NCBI RefSeq assembly: GCF_000519085.1
Contig: NZ_KI912577.1
Location: forward strand, 131,501 to 195,500
Reading direction: 5' to 3'
DNA: 64,000 bases
DNA from: Methylobacterium sp. 10
GTDB lineage: Bacteria; Pseudomonadota; Alphaproteobacteria; Rhizobiales; Beijerinckiaceae
Both the position numbers and the translations under genes were made by a program. The first letter of the stretch is position 1, and every line of letters begins with the position of its first letter. Positions 1 to 8,973 of the stretch are shown piece by piece. The notes under the pieces were generated by a model. That model worked only from the letters and a program-made list of their open reading frames with translations. It ran no database searches and was not told the DNA's origin.

Positions 1-1451
1 ACCGGCGCGAGACCCACGACAATTATCCCGCCGCCAAGGCCATCCTCGCCTCGGTCTACGAGGGCCTGCAGCTGCCGATGGATCTCGCCCTCCGGGTCGA
101 GAGCCGGTATTTCGCCAAGATCCTGCGCTCGACGGAGGCGGCGGCGATGATCCGCACGTTGTTCATCTCAATGGGCGAGTTGAACAAGGGCGCGCGCCGG
201 CCGAAGGAGATCGCCAAGACCAGCGTGAAGCGGGTGGGCGTCGTTGGCGCCGGTTTCATGGGGGCCGGGGTCGCCTACGTCAGCGCCAATGCCGGGATGG
301 AGGTCGTCCTCCTCGACCAGTCCACGGAAGCGGCCGAGAAAGGCAAGGCCTACGCCCACAAGCTCGTCACCGACCAGATCAACAAGGGCCGCGCCAAGAC
401 CGCCGACCGCGAAGCGCTGCTGGCGCGCATCACCACCAGCGCCGATTACGCCGACCTGTCGTCCTGTGATCTCGTGATCGAAGCGGTGTTCGAGGACCCG
501 AAGGTGAAGGCCGAGGTCATCGCCAAGGTCGAGGCCGTGATCGGCGAGGACGTGATCTTCGCCTCCAACACCTCCACCCTGCCGATCTCGGGCCTCGCCA
601 AGGCGTCACGGCGACCGGAAAACTTCGTGGGCATCCACTTCTTCTCGCCGGTGGAGAAGATGATGCTCGTGGAGATCATCAAGGGCGAGGAGACCGGGGA
701 CGCGGCGCTCGCCACCGCCCTCGACTATGTCCGCGCGATCAAGAAGACGCCCATCGTCGTCAATGACAGCCGGGGCTTCTTCGCCAACCGCTGCGTCGGC
801 GCCTATCTCTACGAGGGCCACAAGATGCTCATTGAGGGCGTTCCCGCCGCCATGATCGAGAATGCCGGGCGCCAGGCGGGCATGCCGGTGGGCCCCCTCT
901 CCCTCACCGACGAGGTCGCCGTCGACCTCGCCCTCAAGATCGTCAAGGCCACCGAGGCGCAGCTCGGCGCCGAGGCGATCGACCCCGCCCAGAAGGCGCT
1001 GCTCACCAGCCTGGTGGAGGGCGAGGGCCGGCTCGGGCGCAAAAACCGGAAAGGCTTCTACGACTATCCGGAAGGCGCCTCGAAGAAGCTCTGGCCCGGA
1101 CTGGCGGAGCTGCAGACGACGCGAATCGATCCCGACGACGTCGATTTCACCGAGTTGAAGCAGCGGCTCCTGGTGGTCCAGGCCCTGGAGGCCGCCCGCA
1201 CCGTGGGCGAAGGCGTGATCACGGACCCGCGCGAGGCGGATGTGGGCTCCATCCTCGGCTTCGGCTTCGCCCCTTTCACCGGCGGCGCCCTGTCCTACAT
1301 CGACTTCATGGGCGCGAAGGCGTTCGTCGCCCTGGCCCAGGGCCTGGAGGCGAGGCACGGCGCGCGGTTCGCAGTGCCGGACAACCTCCTGCGCATGGCG
1401 GAGGCCGGCGGCACTTTCTACGGCGACGCCGCGGCCAAGAAGGCGGCGTGA
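1..1451 (+). CDS. 3-hydroxyacyl-CoA dehydrogenase, C-terminal part of a FadB/FadJ-type multifunctional beta-oxidation protein (5' truncated)
   Basis: The reading frame is open from base 3, so the gene starts outside the window. The first visible residues (…YEGLQLPMD…ESRYFAK) match the linker that joins the enoyl-CoA hydratase half of FadB/FadJ to the dehydrogenase half. A Rossmann NAD motif follows (VGVVGAGFMGAG), then the HFFSPVEKM segment with the catalytic His and the NDSRGFF segment typical of 3HCDH_N. Two 3HCDH_C-like helical parts run to the stop. The full protein would oxidise 3-hydroxyacyl-CoA to 3-ketoacyl-CoA in fatty-acid beta-oxidation and probably also hydrate enoyl-CoA. A thiolase (fadA) partner is expected just upstream or elsewhere. 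The family is clear; whether it is FadB-like or FadJ-like cannot be decided from this half. Confidence 0.93.
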   Translation, partial: RRETHDNYPAAKAILASVYEGLQLPMDLALRVESRYFAKILRSTEAAAMIRTLFISMGELNKGARRPKEIAKTSVKRVGVVGAGFMGAGVAYVSANAGMEVVLLDQSTEAAEKGKAYAHKLVTDQINKGRAKTADREALLARITTSADYADLSSCDLVIEAVFEDPKVKAEVIAKVEAVIGEDVIFASNTSTLPISGLAKASRRPENFVGIHFFSPVEKMMLVEIIKGEETGDAALATALDYVRAIKKTPIVVNDSRGFFANRCVGAYLYEGHKMLIEGVPAAMIENAGRQAGMPVGPLSLTDEVAVDLALKIVKATEAQLGAEAIDPAQKALLTSLVEGEGRLGRKNRKGFYDYPEGASKKLWPGLAELQTTRIDPDDVDFTELKQRLLVVQALEAARTVGEGVITDPREADVGSILGFGFAPFTGGALSYIDFMGAKAFVALAQGLEARHGARFAVPDNLLRMAEAGGTFYGDAAAKKAA

Positions 1452-1511
1452 TCGAACACCCCGGCTCGGGACATCCCCCGGCCGGGGCCATACGACAGGA
1501 GGGAGCGTTCC

Positions 1512-1928
1512 ATGAGCACGATCGAAGCGACCACCGCCGAACAGGTCGGCGCGGACGGAACGCCCCTGCGGGTCACGGCGACACCGGCCGCCATCGCCCT
1601 GATCGAGGAATTGCGGGCCGAGCACGGGCCGGTGATGTTCCACCAATCGGGCGGATGCTGCGACGGCTCGTCGCCCATGTGCTACCCGGTGGGCGATTTC
1701 CTCACCGGCGACAGCGATGTCCATCTCGGCCAGGTGGCAGGAGCCGATTTCTGGATCAGCCGCCCGCAATTCCAGGTCTGGAAGCACACCCACCTGATCC
1801 TCGACGTGGTGCCCGGCCGCGGCGGCATGTTCTCCCTGGAGAACGGCCGCGACAGGCGCTTCCTCATTCGCTCGCGGATCTTCACCGAGGCCGAGAACAC
1901 GGCGCTCGAAGGCGCCTGCCGGATCTGA
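1512..1928 (+). CDS. DUF779 domain-containing protein
   Basis: This protein of 138 residues matches the DUF779 family. Its core carries a Cys-rich segment (GGCCDGSSPMCY) after an FHQS motif, and the conserved cysteines suggest metal binding or redox chemistry. DUF779 genes often sit beside aldehyde dehydrogenase genes, but here the upstream neighbour is the beta-oxidation dehydrogenase, 60 bp away. A strong ribosome binding site (AGGAGGGAG, 1497-1505) fixes the ATG at 1512. The biochemical role of the family is not established to my knowledge. Confidence 0.85.
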   Translation: MSTIEATTAEQVGADGTPLRVTATPAAIALIEELRAEHGPVMFHQSGGCCDGSSPMCYPVGDFLTGDSDVHLGQVAGADFWISRPQFQVWKHTHLILDVVPGRGGMFSLENGRDRRFLIRSRIFTEAENTALEGACRI

Positions 1929-1939
1929 TCCGGACGTCG

Positions 1940-1955
1940 GGCCCACAGGTGGGCC
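1940..1955. terminator. Hairpin between convergent DUF779 and VOC genes
   Basis: GGCCCAC and GTGGGCC form a short perfect inverted repeat just after the DUF779 stop. No clear T run follows, so terminator function is only a guess from its position between convergent genes. Confidence 0.3.
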
Positions 1956-2055
1956 GGGCCTGACGCGCCCGATACCCGTCGCGCACGGTCGTGACCGCCC
2001 ACGCGTCGACGCCCGGCATAAGCCCCCGCCCACGCCCACGCGGCCGCGATTGTCC

Positions 2056-2430
2056 TCACTTCGCCGGCAGGGTCCGTGCGGTGAGCTTGTTGCCATCGGG
2101 ATCACGAAGGTAGGCGACGAACGCCCCGTTCGGACGTTCTGCGGGCGGGCTCTCGATCGCGGTGCCCCCATGCTGCGTACCGGCCTGATGCCACGCGAGA
2201 ACATGGTCGCGGCTTGCCGCGGCGATACCGATCGTTCCGCCGTTGGCCGCGGTTGCCGGCTTGCCGTCGATGGGCTTCGTGACCATCAGTCGACCGCCTT
2301 CATGGAAATAGATCAGCCTGCCTCTGGCATCCATCTCGCCGGGCTCGGCCCCCAATGCGGCGAAAGTCGAATCGTAGAAGGCCCGAGCCCGGTCCAGATC
2401 GTTGCTGCCGATCATGACGTGCGTGAACAT
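2056..2430 (-). CDS. VOC family (glyoxalase/bleomycin-resistance type) protein
   Basis: The 124-residue product has the single-module vicinal oxygen chelate pattern: an N-terminal FTHVMIGSNDLDRARAFYD segment and a C-terminal YLRDPDGNKL segment, the usual beta-alpha-beta-beta-beta repeats. The frame is open further upstream, but the family begins at this Met and GGAGAGA lies just before it, so 2430 is chosen. VOC proteins of this size may be lyases, dioxygenases or binding proteins; the substrate cannot be read from sequence. It lies 185 bp downstream of glgP on the same strand with no obvious functional link. Confidence 0.85.
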   Translation of the reverse strand: MFTHVMIGSNDLDRARAFYDSTFAALGAEPGEMDARGRLIYFHEGGRLMVTKPIDGKPATAANGGTIGIAAASRDHVLAWHQAGTQHGGTAIESPPAERPNGAFVAYLRDPDGNKLTARTLPAK

Positions 2431-2615
2431 CGAGTCTCTCCGGAAAGGGGCGGCACGAGATAACGGCGGTCGAGCCTGGAGCCGAGTCCAGTCCGTCTGC
2501 GAACGCGCAACCGTCGTTCGCAGAACCACCGCTCCCCATCCCTGATGCGCCGGAAGGGAGAGCCGGATCGTCGGTTTTCGACCGCCTTGCGGAAGAAAAG
2601 GAAGGGCCTCTCGGC

Positions 2616-5147
2616 TCACCCCACCTTCACCCGCCAGATGTCGTCGGCGTATTCGCGCATGGAGCGGTCGGAGGAGAACCAGGCCATCCGGGCTGTGTTG
2701 AGGATGGCCTTCCTCCACCAGCTGGCCTTGTCGATCCAGGCGGCGTCGATCTCGCGCTGGACGCGCCAGTAATCGTCGAAATCGACGGTGAGGAGGTAGC
2801 GGTCGTTGTGGCGCAGGTCGTCCACGATCGGCTGGAAGCGGCCGCGCTCCTCAGGGGAGAAGCCCCCCGCCTCGATGAAGTCGAGGGCGGCGGAAAGGCG
2901 CGGCGAGGCAGCGATGGCCCTGGCGGCGTAATCCGGCTCGGCCGCCCGCTTCTGGACCCCGGCCGCGTCGAGGCCGAAGATGAAGATGTTGTCCGCCCCC
3001 ACATGGTCGCGGATCTCGATATTGGCGCCGTCCAGCGTGCCGACGGTGAGGGCGCCGTTGAGCGCCAGCTTCATGTTACCGGTGCCCGACGCCTCCATGC
3101 CGGCCGTGGAGATCTGCTCCGACAGGTCGGAGGCCGGGATGATCGCCTCGGCGAGGCTGACGCGGTAATTCGGCAGGAACACCACCTTGAGGCGGCCGGC
3201 GACGTCCGGGTCGTTGTTGACGAGCCTGGCCACATCGCAGGCGAGCTTGATGATGAGCTTGGCCTGGACGTAGCTCGGCGCCGCCTTTCCGCCGAAGATC
3301 TTGACGCGGGGCGTCCAGTCCTTGTTCGGCTCGGCCTTGATCGCCTGATAGAGCGCCACGGTCTCGATGACGTTGAGGAGCTGGCGCTTGTATTCGTGGA
3401 TGCGCTTGATCTGGGTATCGAACAAAGCCGAGGGATCGACGACGATGCCGGTCGTGTCGGCCACCACCTTGGCCAGCGCCTCCTTGCGGGACTTGCGCAT
3501 GGCGGCGTAGCGGGCCTGGAAACCGCTATCCGTCGCGTAATCGGCCAGCCCCAGCAGCGCCTCGGGATCGTCGAGGACGCGCTCGCCCACCACCTCCACC
3601 GCGAGCTTCGTCAGCTCCGGATTGCAGTTGTGGAACCAGCGCCGGAAGGTGATGCCGTTGGTCTTGTTGACGATCTTGTCGGTGTCGAGGGCGTGGAGGT
3701 CCTTGAACACGGTGGAGCGCATCAGGTCGGTGTGGAGCGCCGAGACGCCGTTCACCCGGCGGGCGCCGAGGAAGGCGAGATGGCCCATCCGCACGCGCTT
3801 GCCGTTGGCCTCGTCGATGAGGGAGACCGAGGCGAGCTGCGCCGCGTCAGCCCTGCCGTGCCGGCCCTGCTCTTCGAGATGCATCCAGTTGATGAGGTAG
3901 ATGATCTGCATGTGGCGCGGCAGCAGCCGCTCCATCAGCTCCACCGGCCAGGTCTCCAGCGCCTCGGGCAGGAGGGTGTGGTTGGTGTAGCTCAGGGTAT
4001 GGGTGGTGATGTGCCAGGCGTCCTCCCAGGCGAGGCCATGATCCTCGAGGAGGATGCGCATCAGCTCGGGCACCGCGATGGCCGGGTGGGTGTCGTTGAG
4101 CTGGATCGCGGCATGGTCCGGCAGAGAGCGCAGGTCGCCGCGCTCGGCCACGTGACGGGAGACGAGGTCCTGCAGCGAAGCCGAGGTGAAGAAGTATTCC
4201 TGGCGCAGGCGGAGTTCCTGTCCGGCCTCCGAGGAATCGCTCGGATAGAGCACCCGCGAGATCGCCTCGACCTTGGAGCGGGCCGCCACCGCGCCCACAT
4301 GGTCGCCGCCGTTGAACTGCGCGAGGTCGATGGGCGAGTCCGCCTCCGCCTTCCAGAGCCGCAACGTGTTGACGTGCCTGCCCCGCCAGCCGACCACGGG
4401 GACGTCGTGGGCCACGGCCCGCACCGTCTCCGCCGGGTGCCAGTGCCGGCGGATCACCCCGTCCGAGATCGCCGACATGGTGACATGGCCGCCGAACCCG
4501 ATCGCATAGGTCGTCTCCGGCCGGACGAACTCCCAGGGATTTCCTTCCGCGAGCCAGGTCTCCGGCGCCTCCTTCTGCCAGCCATCCTCGAGGGATTGCT
4601 TGAACAGCCCGTGATCGTAGCGGATGCCGTAGCCGATGGCGGGGATCGACAGGCTCGCCATGCTCTCCATGAAACAGGCGGCGAGACGGCCGAGGCCGCC
4701 ATTGCCCAGCGCGGCGTCCGGCTCGGCCGCCTCGACGTCGCCGAGGTCGATGCCGAGGTCGCGCAAGGCCCGGCGGGTCGTGTCGACGAGGCCGAGATTG
4801 TTCATGGCGTCCGACAGGAGCCGGCCGATGAGGAATTCGAGGGAGAGGTAATAGACGCGCTTGTTGGGAATGCTGGTGGACCTGCCGTCCATGCAGGCAT
4901 CGACGATCCGGTCGCGCAGGGCCAGGGCGGTGGCGGCGAACCAGTCGCGCTCGCGCGCCGTCTCGGGGGTCTTGCCGATGGCATAGGCGAGCTTGGCGAG
5001 GATCGCCTCGCGCAGGTCGGCCACGGGATCGCCGGAGGCGGGCTTGGCGGGAGCGGTCCAGCTCGGCCGGGCCGGCGCTTCCACGGCGGCGGTGCGCGTG
5101 CCGGTCTCGTCACCCCGAGCGGAGCCGGCCAGGATTTCGTTCAGCAT
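2616..5147 (-). CDS. glgP: Glycogen/alpha-glucan phosphorylase
   Basis: GlgP releases glucose-1-phosphate from the non-reducing ends of alpha-1,4-glucan, using pyridoxal phosphate. The 843-residue product has the expected family length and ends shortly after the PLP region. The lysine motif EASGTGNMKLALNG followed by LDGANIEI is diagnostic of glycosyltransferase family 35. The N-terminal segment YYLSLEFLIGRLL and the AALGNGGLGRLAACF motif are also typical. The start at 5147 is preceded by a purine-rich stretch (GAGGGGGAA); an upstream in-frame Met has no such support. It is transcribed divergently from the alpha-glucosidase gene across a 317 bp spacer. It supplies the degradation arm of the glucan cluster. 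Confidence 0.97.
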   Translation of the reverse strand: MLNEILAGSARGDETGTRTAAVEAPARPSWTAPAKPASGDPVADLREAILAKLAYAIGKTPETARERDWFAATALALRDRIVDACMDGRSTSIPNKRVYYLSLEFLIGRLLSDAMNNLGLVDTTRRALRDLGIDLGDVEAAEPDAALGNGGLGRLAACFMESMASLSIPAIGYGIRYDHGLFKQSLEDGWQKEAPETWLAEGNPWEFVRPETTYAIGFGGHVTMSAISDGVIRRHWHPAETVRAVAHDVPVVGWRGRHVNTLRLWKAEADSPIDLAQFNGGDHVGAVAARSKVEAISRVLYPSDSSEAGQELRLRQEYFFTSASLQDLVSRHVAERGDLRSLPDHAAIQLNDTHPAIAVPELMRILLEDHGLAWEDAWHITTHTLSYTNHTLLPEALETWPVELMERLLPRHMQIIYLINWMHLEEQGRHGRADAAQLASVSLIDEANGKRVRMGHLAFLGARRVNGVSALHTDLMRSTVFKDLHALDTDKIVNKTNGITFRRWFHNCNPELTKLAVEVVGERVLDDPEALLGLADYATDSGFQARYAAMRKSRKEALAKVVADTTGIVVDPSALFDTQIKRIHEYKRQLLNVIETVALYQAIKAEPNKDWTPRVKIFGGKAAPSYVQAKLIIKLACDVARLVNNDPDVAGRLKVVFLPNYRVSLAEAIIPASDLSEQISTAGMEASGTGNMKLALNGALTVGTLDGANIEIRDHVGADNIFIFGLDAAGVQKRAAEPDYAARAIAASPRLSAALDFIEAGGFSPEERGRFQPIVDDLRHNDRYLLTVDFDDYWRVQREIDAAWIDKASWWRKAILNTARMAWFSSDRSMREYADDIWRVKVG

Positions 5148-5464
5148 GGTCTCATTCCCCCTCAGTGTCGCTGCCGCAGAGCGTTGTTTGTCACCCGCTT
5201 CTTCCGGCGGTGACCGTGCGGCGGCGTCGCTATGGACAGGTCGGCCTTCCGGGATCGACCGATCCCGCTGGCGGTGACCGATCCCCGCGATTCGCCTGTC
5301 TGCCATCCAAACCGTGCGGGAATGAGACCATTTAGCGCTGAAGGTTTCATGAATGCGGCAGCAGGGCGCTGGCGCGGCAACATGCGGACACGCCCGGCGG
5401 GGTCGCTTGGCGCTCCCGCACAGGCTAGGCTATGGCGGGAATCCGGGCATGAATCGGGGGACGG
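5148..5464. promoter_or_regulatory. Divergent glgP / alpha-glucosidase intergenic region with candidate operator
   Basis: This 317 bp spacer holds the promoters of two divergent glucan-degrading genes. It contains a 16 bp inverted repeat at 5251-5266 (arms GGGATCG and CGATCCC, 2 bp centre), the size and form of a LacI-type operator. An 11 bp direct repeat (GGCGGTGACCG) occurs at 5206-5216 and 5270-5280. No LacI-family regulator gene is in the window. The operator reading is inference from symmetry and position only. Confidence 0.35.
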
Positions 5465-7090
5465 ATGACGTCAGGCGAGGCGATTGTTCCGGATCCGGCG
5501 AAAGCCGTCTGGTGGAAGCGGGGGACTGTCTATCAGGTCTATCCGCGTTCGTTTCAGGACACCGACGGCGACGGTGTGGGCGATCTCCCCGGCATCACGC
5601 GCCGCCTCGACTATCTCGCCTGGCTCGGCGTCGACGCCGTCTGGATCTCGCCGATCTATCCGTCGCCCATGGCCGACTACGGCTACGACATCGCCGATTA
5701 TTGCGGCGTCGACCCGCTCTTCGGCAGCCTGTCCGACCTCGACGCGCTGATCGCGGAGGCCCATGCCCGCCGGCTCAAGGTCATCCTCGACTTCGTACCC
5801 AACCACTCCTCCATCGCGCATCCCTGGTTCACGGAGAGCCGCACCTCGCGCGAGAATCCGCGGCGGGACTGGTACATCTGGCGCGACCCGGCGCCGGATG
5901 GAGGACCGCCCAACAACTGGCTGAGCAATTTCGGCGGCCCGGCCTGGACCTTCGACGAGGCCAGCGGCCAATATTACTACCACGCGTTCCTGGCCGATCA
6001 GCCGGACCTGAACTGGCGCAACCCGGCCGTGCGGGAGGCGATGCACGATGTGCTGCGCTTCTGGCTCGACCGGGGAATCGACGGGTTCCGCGTCGACGTG
6101 ATCTGGCACCTGATGAAGGACGAGGGGTTTCGCGACAATCCGGCGAACCCCGCCTTCCATCCCGAACAGCCGGAGATCAACCGCTTCGAGCAGGTCTATT
6201 CCGCCGACCGCCCGGAAGTGTTCGACATCATCGCCGGGATGCGCCGCGTGCTCGATGCTTATAACGACCGGGTGTTGATCGGCGAGATCTACCTGCCGAT
6301 CGAGCGGCTGGTGGCCTATTACGGCCCCGGCCTGTCCGGGGTCGACCTGCCGTTCAACTTCCAGCTGATCCAGACCCCCTGGCAGGCCGATGCCGTGGCG
6401 GCCCTGGTGGACGAGTACGAAGAGGCGTTGCCCCCCGGCGGCTGGCCGAACTGGGTGCTGGGCAACCACGACCAGCCCCGCATCGCCGCACGGATCGGCG
6501 AGGCGCAGGCGCGGATCGCGGCGATCCTTCTCCTCACCTTACGCGGCACGCCCACGGTCTATTACGGCGACGAGATCGGCCTCGCCCATGTGGAGATCCC
6601 GCAAGAGCGGATGCGCGACCCCTGGGGCTTCAACGAGCCGGGCCATGGCCGCGACCCGGAGCGGACGCCGATGCAGTGGGACGACACCGTCCATGCCGGA
6701 TTCAGCGAGGCCGAACCCTGGCTGCCCCTGAGCGCCGACCGGGACAGGCGGCACGTGGAGGGCCTGCGCGACGATTCCACCTCGATCCTCACCCTCTACC
6801 GACGGCTCCTGCACCTGCGCCGCGCCTATCCCGCCCTGGCGGTGGGAAGCTACCGACGGCTCGATACGGACGGGCTCGACCATCTTCTCGCCTATGAGAG
6901 GGTGGAGGCTGGCGAAACCGTGCGGATCGTGCTGAACTTCTCGTCGATTCCGATCCGGTTCTCCCTCGCCGGCGAATCAGGCTGGAGCGTCCTCCTCTCT
7001 ACCCATCCCGGGCGGGCCGATATCGGCGCCTCGGAGGTGCTCGACATGGCCGGAGACGAGGGCGTGATCCTGCTCAAACATCCCGATTGA
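5465..7090 (+). CDS. Alpha-glucosidase, GH13 (oligo-1,6-/alpha-1,4-glucosidase type)
   Basis: This 541-residue GH13 enzyme is likely to hydrolyse maltose, maltooligosaccharides or isomaltose to glucose. The TIM-barrel motifs are in order: DFVPNHSS (region I, about residue 109), GFRVDVIWH with nucleophile D211, LIGEIYL with acid/base E274, and LGNHDQPR with D336. The N-terminus (WWKRGTVYQVYPRSF) is typical of alpha-glucosidases and there is no signal peptide, so it is probably cytoplasmic. It is 147 bp upstream of glgA on the same strand. Its closest recognised relatives are AglA-like alpha-glucosidases of Hyphomicrobiales. Substrate preference (alpha-1,4 versus alpha-1,6) is not resolved. Confidence 0.93.
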   Translation: MTSGEAIVPDPAKAVWWKRGTVYQVYPRSFQDTDGDGVGDLPGITRRLDYLAWLGVDAVWISPIYPSPMADYGYDIADYCGVDPLFGSLSDLDALIAEAHARRLKVILDFVPNHSSIAHPWFTESRTSRENPRRDWYIWRDPAPDGGPPNNWLSNFGGPAWTFDEASGQYYYHAFLADQPDLNWRNPAVREAMHDVLRFWLDRGIDGFRVDVIWHLMKDEGFRDNPANPAFHPEQPEINRFEQVYSADRPEVFDIIAGMRRVLDAYNDRVLIGEIYLPIERLVAYYGPGLSGVDLPFNFQLIQTPWQADAVAALVDEYEEALPPGGWPNWVLGNHDQPRIAARIGEAQARIAAILLLTLRGTPTVYYGDEIGLAHVEIPQERMRDPWGFNEPGHGRDPERTPMQWDDTVHAGFSEAEPWLPLSADRDRRHVEGLRDDSTSILTLYRRLLHLRRAYPALAVGSYRRLDTDGLDHLLAYERVEAGETVRIVLNFSSIPIRFSLAGESGWSVLLSTHPGRADIGASEVLDMAGDEGVILLKHPD

Positions 7091-7126
7091 CACCCGGCAC
7101 GCCGAGGGGCCACGAAAAAATCTATC

Positions 7127-7152
7127 GCGGCGCGACATTTTTCCCGCGCCGC
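7127..7152. other. Hairpin in the alpha-glucosidase/glgA spacer
   Basis: GCGGCGCG (7127-7134) and CGCGCCGC (7145-7152) form an 8 bp perfect stem with a T-rich 10 nt loop. There is no T run after it, so it may be a leaky terminator, an mRNA-stabilising hairpin or part of the glgA leader. Confidence 0.4.
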
Positions 7153-7237
7153 AGCAAACTGAACGTTGTATTAACCGACCCAATGGCTTGAGTTGTGCAT
7201 CGCGAAGAGCACGATCTGCCCTAGAGGTCTCCATCAT

Positions 7238-8770
7238 ATGCCGGCGACGACCACCTCCAGTGCCGACCTCGCCTCGCCGTTTTTCGCCTCCGGCGGTGCC
7301 GACGCCGAGGTGATCCGGAGCCTCTCGCTCCAGCCGCGCATCCTCTATGCGACCCCGGAGATGGCGGATTTCGTCAAGACCGGCGGTCTGGGCGAAGTCG
7401 CCGGCGCCCTGCCCCGGTCGCTCCGCCGCCATTACGACGTCCGCGTGCTCATTCCCGGCTATCGCCAGGTGGTGGACCGGTTCGATCACATCCCCGTCGT
7501 CGCCCATCTGCGGGGGCATGCCGGCATACCGCCCTGCGATCTCGGGCTCATCGAGACGGGCGACGGCCTCAAGGTCTACATCATCCTCAGCGCGGACCTC
7601 TATCAGCGCGACGGCACGCCCTATGGCGACGCGCAGGGAGACTTCCGCGACAACGACCTGCGCTTCGCGCGCCTCAGCCTCGCGGCGGCGGAGCTGACCG
7701 GCGGGGTCGACCCGTCCTGGTCGGCGGATCTCCTTCACCTCAACGACTGGCAGACGGCGCTCGCCCCCGCCTATCTCGAATGGACCGGACAGCGCGTCCC
7801 CAGCGTCCTGACGATCCACAACCTCGCCTATCAGGGCCTGTTCCCGAGCGATTCCCTCGGGCGCCTCGGCATCCCGGACGGGGCCTTCCAGATGGATGGC
7901 TGCGAGTTCTACGGTCACCTCTCCTTCCTCAAGGCCGGCATCTATTACGCCTCGCACGTCACCACGGTGAGCGAGACCTATGCCCGCGAGATCATGATGC
8001 CGGAATCCGGATGCGGCCTCGACGGCCTGCTGCGCACCCGCGCCGCCCAGGGGCGGCTGGCCGGCATCCTCAACGGGATCGACGAGAGCTGGGACCCGCG
8101 CACCGATCCCCACCTCGCCACGCGGTTCGAGGCCGACGATTGGAAGGGCAAGCGCGCCAATGCCGAGACGGTGCGCCGGAAGTTCGGCCTCGCCGTGTCG
8201 CGCGGCCCGCTCTTCGCCATCGTCTCGCGCCTCGTCCACCAGAAGGGCATCGACCTCAGCCTCAGCGCGGCCGAGACCATCGTGGCCGAGGGCGGTCAGA
8301 TCGTCGTGATTGGCGAGGGCGAGCGCCGCTTCGAGACCGCGTTGAGCGATCTCGCCCGCCGCCATCCTGATTCCGTCGGGGTCCAGGTGGGGTTCGAGGA
8401 AAAGGAAGCGCGGCGGATGTTCGCCGGAAGCGACTTCCTACTGATGCCGTCCCGCTTCGAACCCTGCGGCCTCGCGCAGATGTACGCCCAGCGATTCGGA
8501 TCGCTGCCGATCGTGCGCCGCACCGGTGGCCTCGCCGATACGGTAGAGGACGGCGTGACCGGCTTCACCTTCGGCGAAGCCTCGCAGAAGGGCTTCCTCG
8601 GCGCTGTCCGCCGGGCTCTCGACACGTTCGGCGAGAAGAAGCGCCTCAACGCCATGCGCCGCCGCGCCATGGCCCGTTCCTTCACCTGGGACGGCGCGGC
8701 CATGGATTACTCGGCGCTCTACGCGCGTGCGCTGGGCAATGGCGGCGGGCTTCGCGCCCGCACGGTCTGA
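7238..8770 (+). CDS. glgA: Glycogen synthase, GT5, ADP-glucose type
   Basis: GlgA transfers glucose from ADP-glucose to the non-reducing end of alpha-1,4-glucan. The 510-residue protein has the N-terminal KTGGL motif at residue 47, the LLHLNDWQTAL and HNLAYQGLF segments of the glycosyltransferase 5 catalytic domain, and the C-terminal RFEPCGLAQMYAQ and RRTGGLADTV motifs. ATG 7238 is chosen because AGAGGT lies 9 bp upstream; an in-frame TTG at 7193 could add 15 residues. No glgC (ADP-glucose pyrophosphorylase) is in the window, so the sugar nucleotide must come from elsewhere. Its 3' end faces glgB across a strong bidirectional terminator. Confidence 0.97.
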   Translation: MPATTTSSADLASPFFASGGADAEVIRSLSLQPRILYATPEMADFVKTGGLGEVAGALPRSLRRHYDVRVLIPGYRQVVDRFDHIPVVAHLRGHAGIPPCDLGLIETGDGLKVYIILSADLYQRDGTPYGDAQGDFRDNDLRFARLSLAAAELTGGVDPSWSADLLHLNDWQTALAPAYLEWTGQRVPSVLTIHNLAYQGLFPSDSLGRLGIPDGAFQMDGCEFYGHLSFLKAGIYYASHVTTVSETYAREIMMPESGCGLDGLLRTRAAQGRLAGILNGIDESWDPRTDPHLATRFEADDWKGKRANAETVRRKFGLAVSRGPLFAIVSRLVHQKGIDLSLSAAETIVAEGGQIVVIGEGERRFETALSDLARRHPDSVGVQVGFEEKEARRMFAGSDFLLMPSRFEPCGLAQMYAQRFGSLPIVRRTGGLADTVEDGVTGFTFGEASQKGFLGAVRRALDTFGEKKRLNAMRRRAMARSFTWDGAAMDYSALYARALGNGGGLRARTV

Positions 8771-8910
8771 GCGCGCGCGCCGGACCAATCTGCCCCAACT
8801 GTTTGCGGTGTTTACCTGAGGCGTTACCTCATCCTGAGGTGGTCTGCTGGGACGCCCTACTTCAGCGAGAGTACTCGCTGAGAAATCCGATCAAACATTC
8901 TCCAACAAAA

Positions 8911-8945
8911 GAAAGGGCGCCGGTTCATCGAACCGGCGCCCTTTC
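8911..8945. terminator. Bidirectional rho-independent terminator between glgA and glgB
   Basis: A perfect 15 bp stem (8911-8925 with 8931-8945) closes a CATCG loop. A-rich sequence precedes it and a short T/C stretch follows. It lies between convergent glgA and glgB and can serve both. Confidence 0.85.
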
Positions 8946-8973
8946 TCACATCAGCTGGAAAACCAGCTCGATC

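Noticed and set aside
606..2204. Minus-strand frame of about 530 codons across the acyl-CoA dehydrogenase and DUF779 genes
   Set aside because: It overlaps two well-supported genes on the other strand and has no motif.
2808..5213. Long open frame on the plus strand opposite glgP (about 800 codons)
   Set aside because: It mirrors glgP exactly, shows no family motif and has the His/Asp/Arg-rich composition of an antisense frame in GC-rich DNA.
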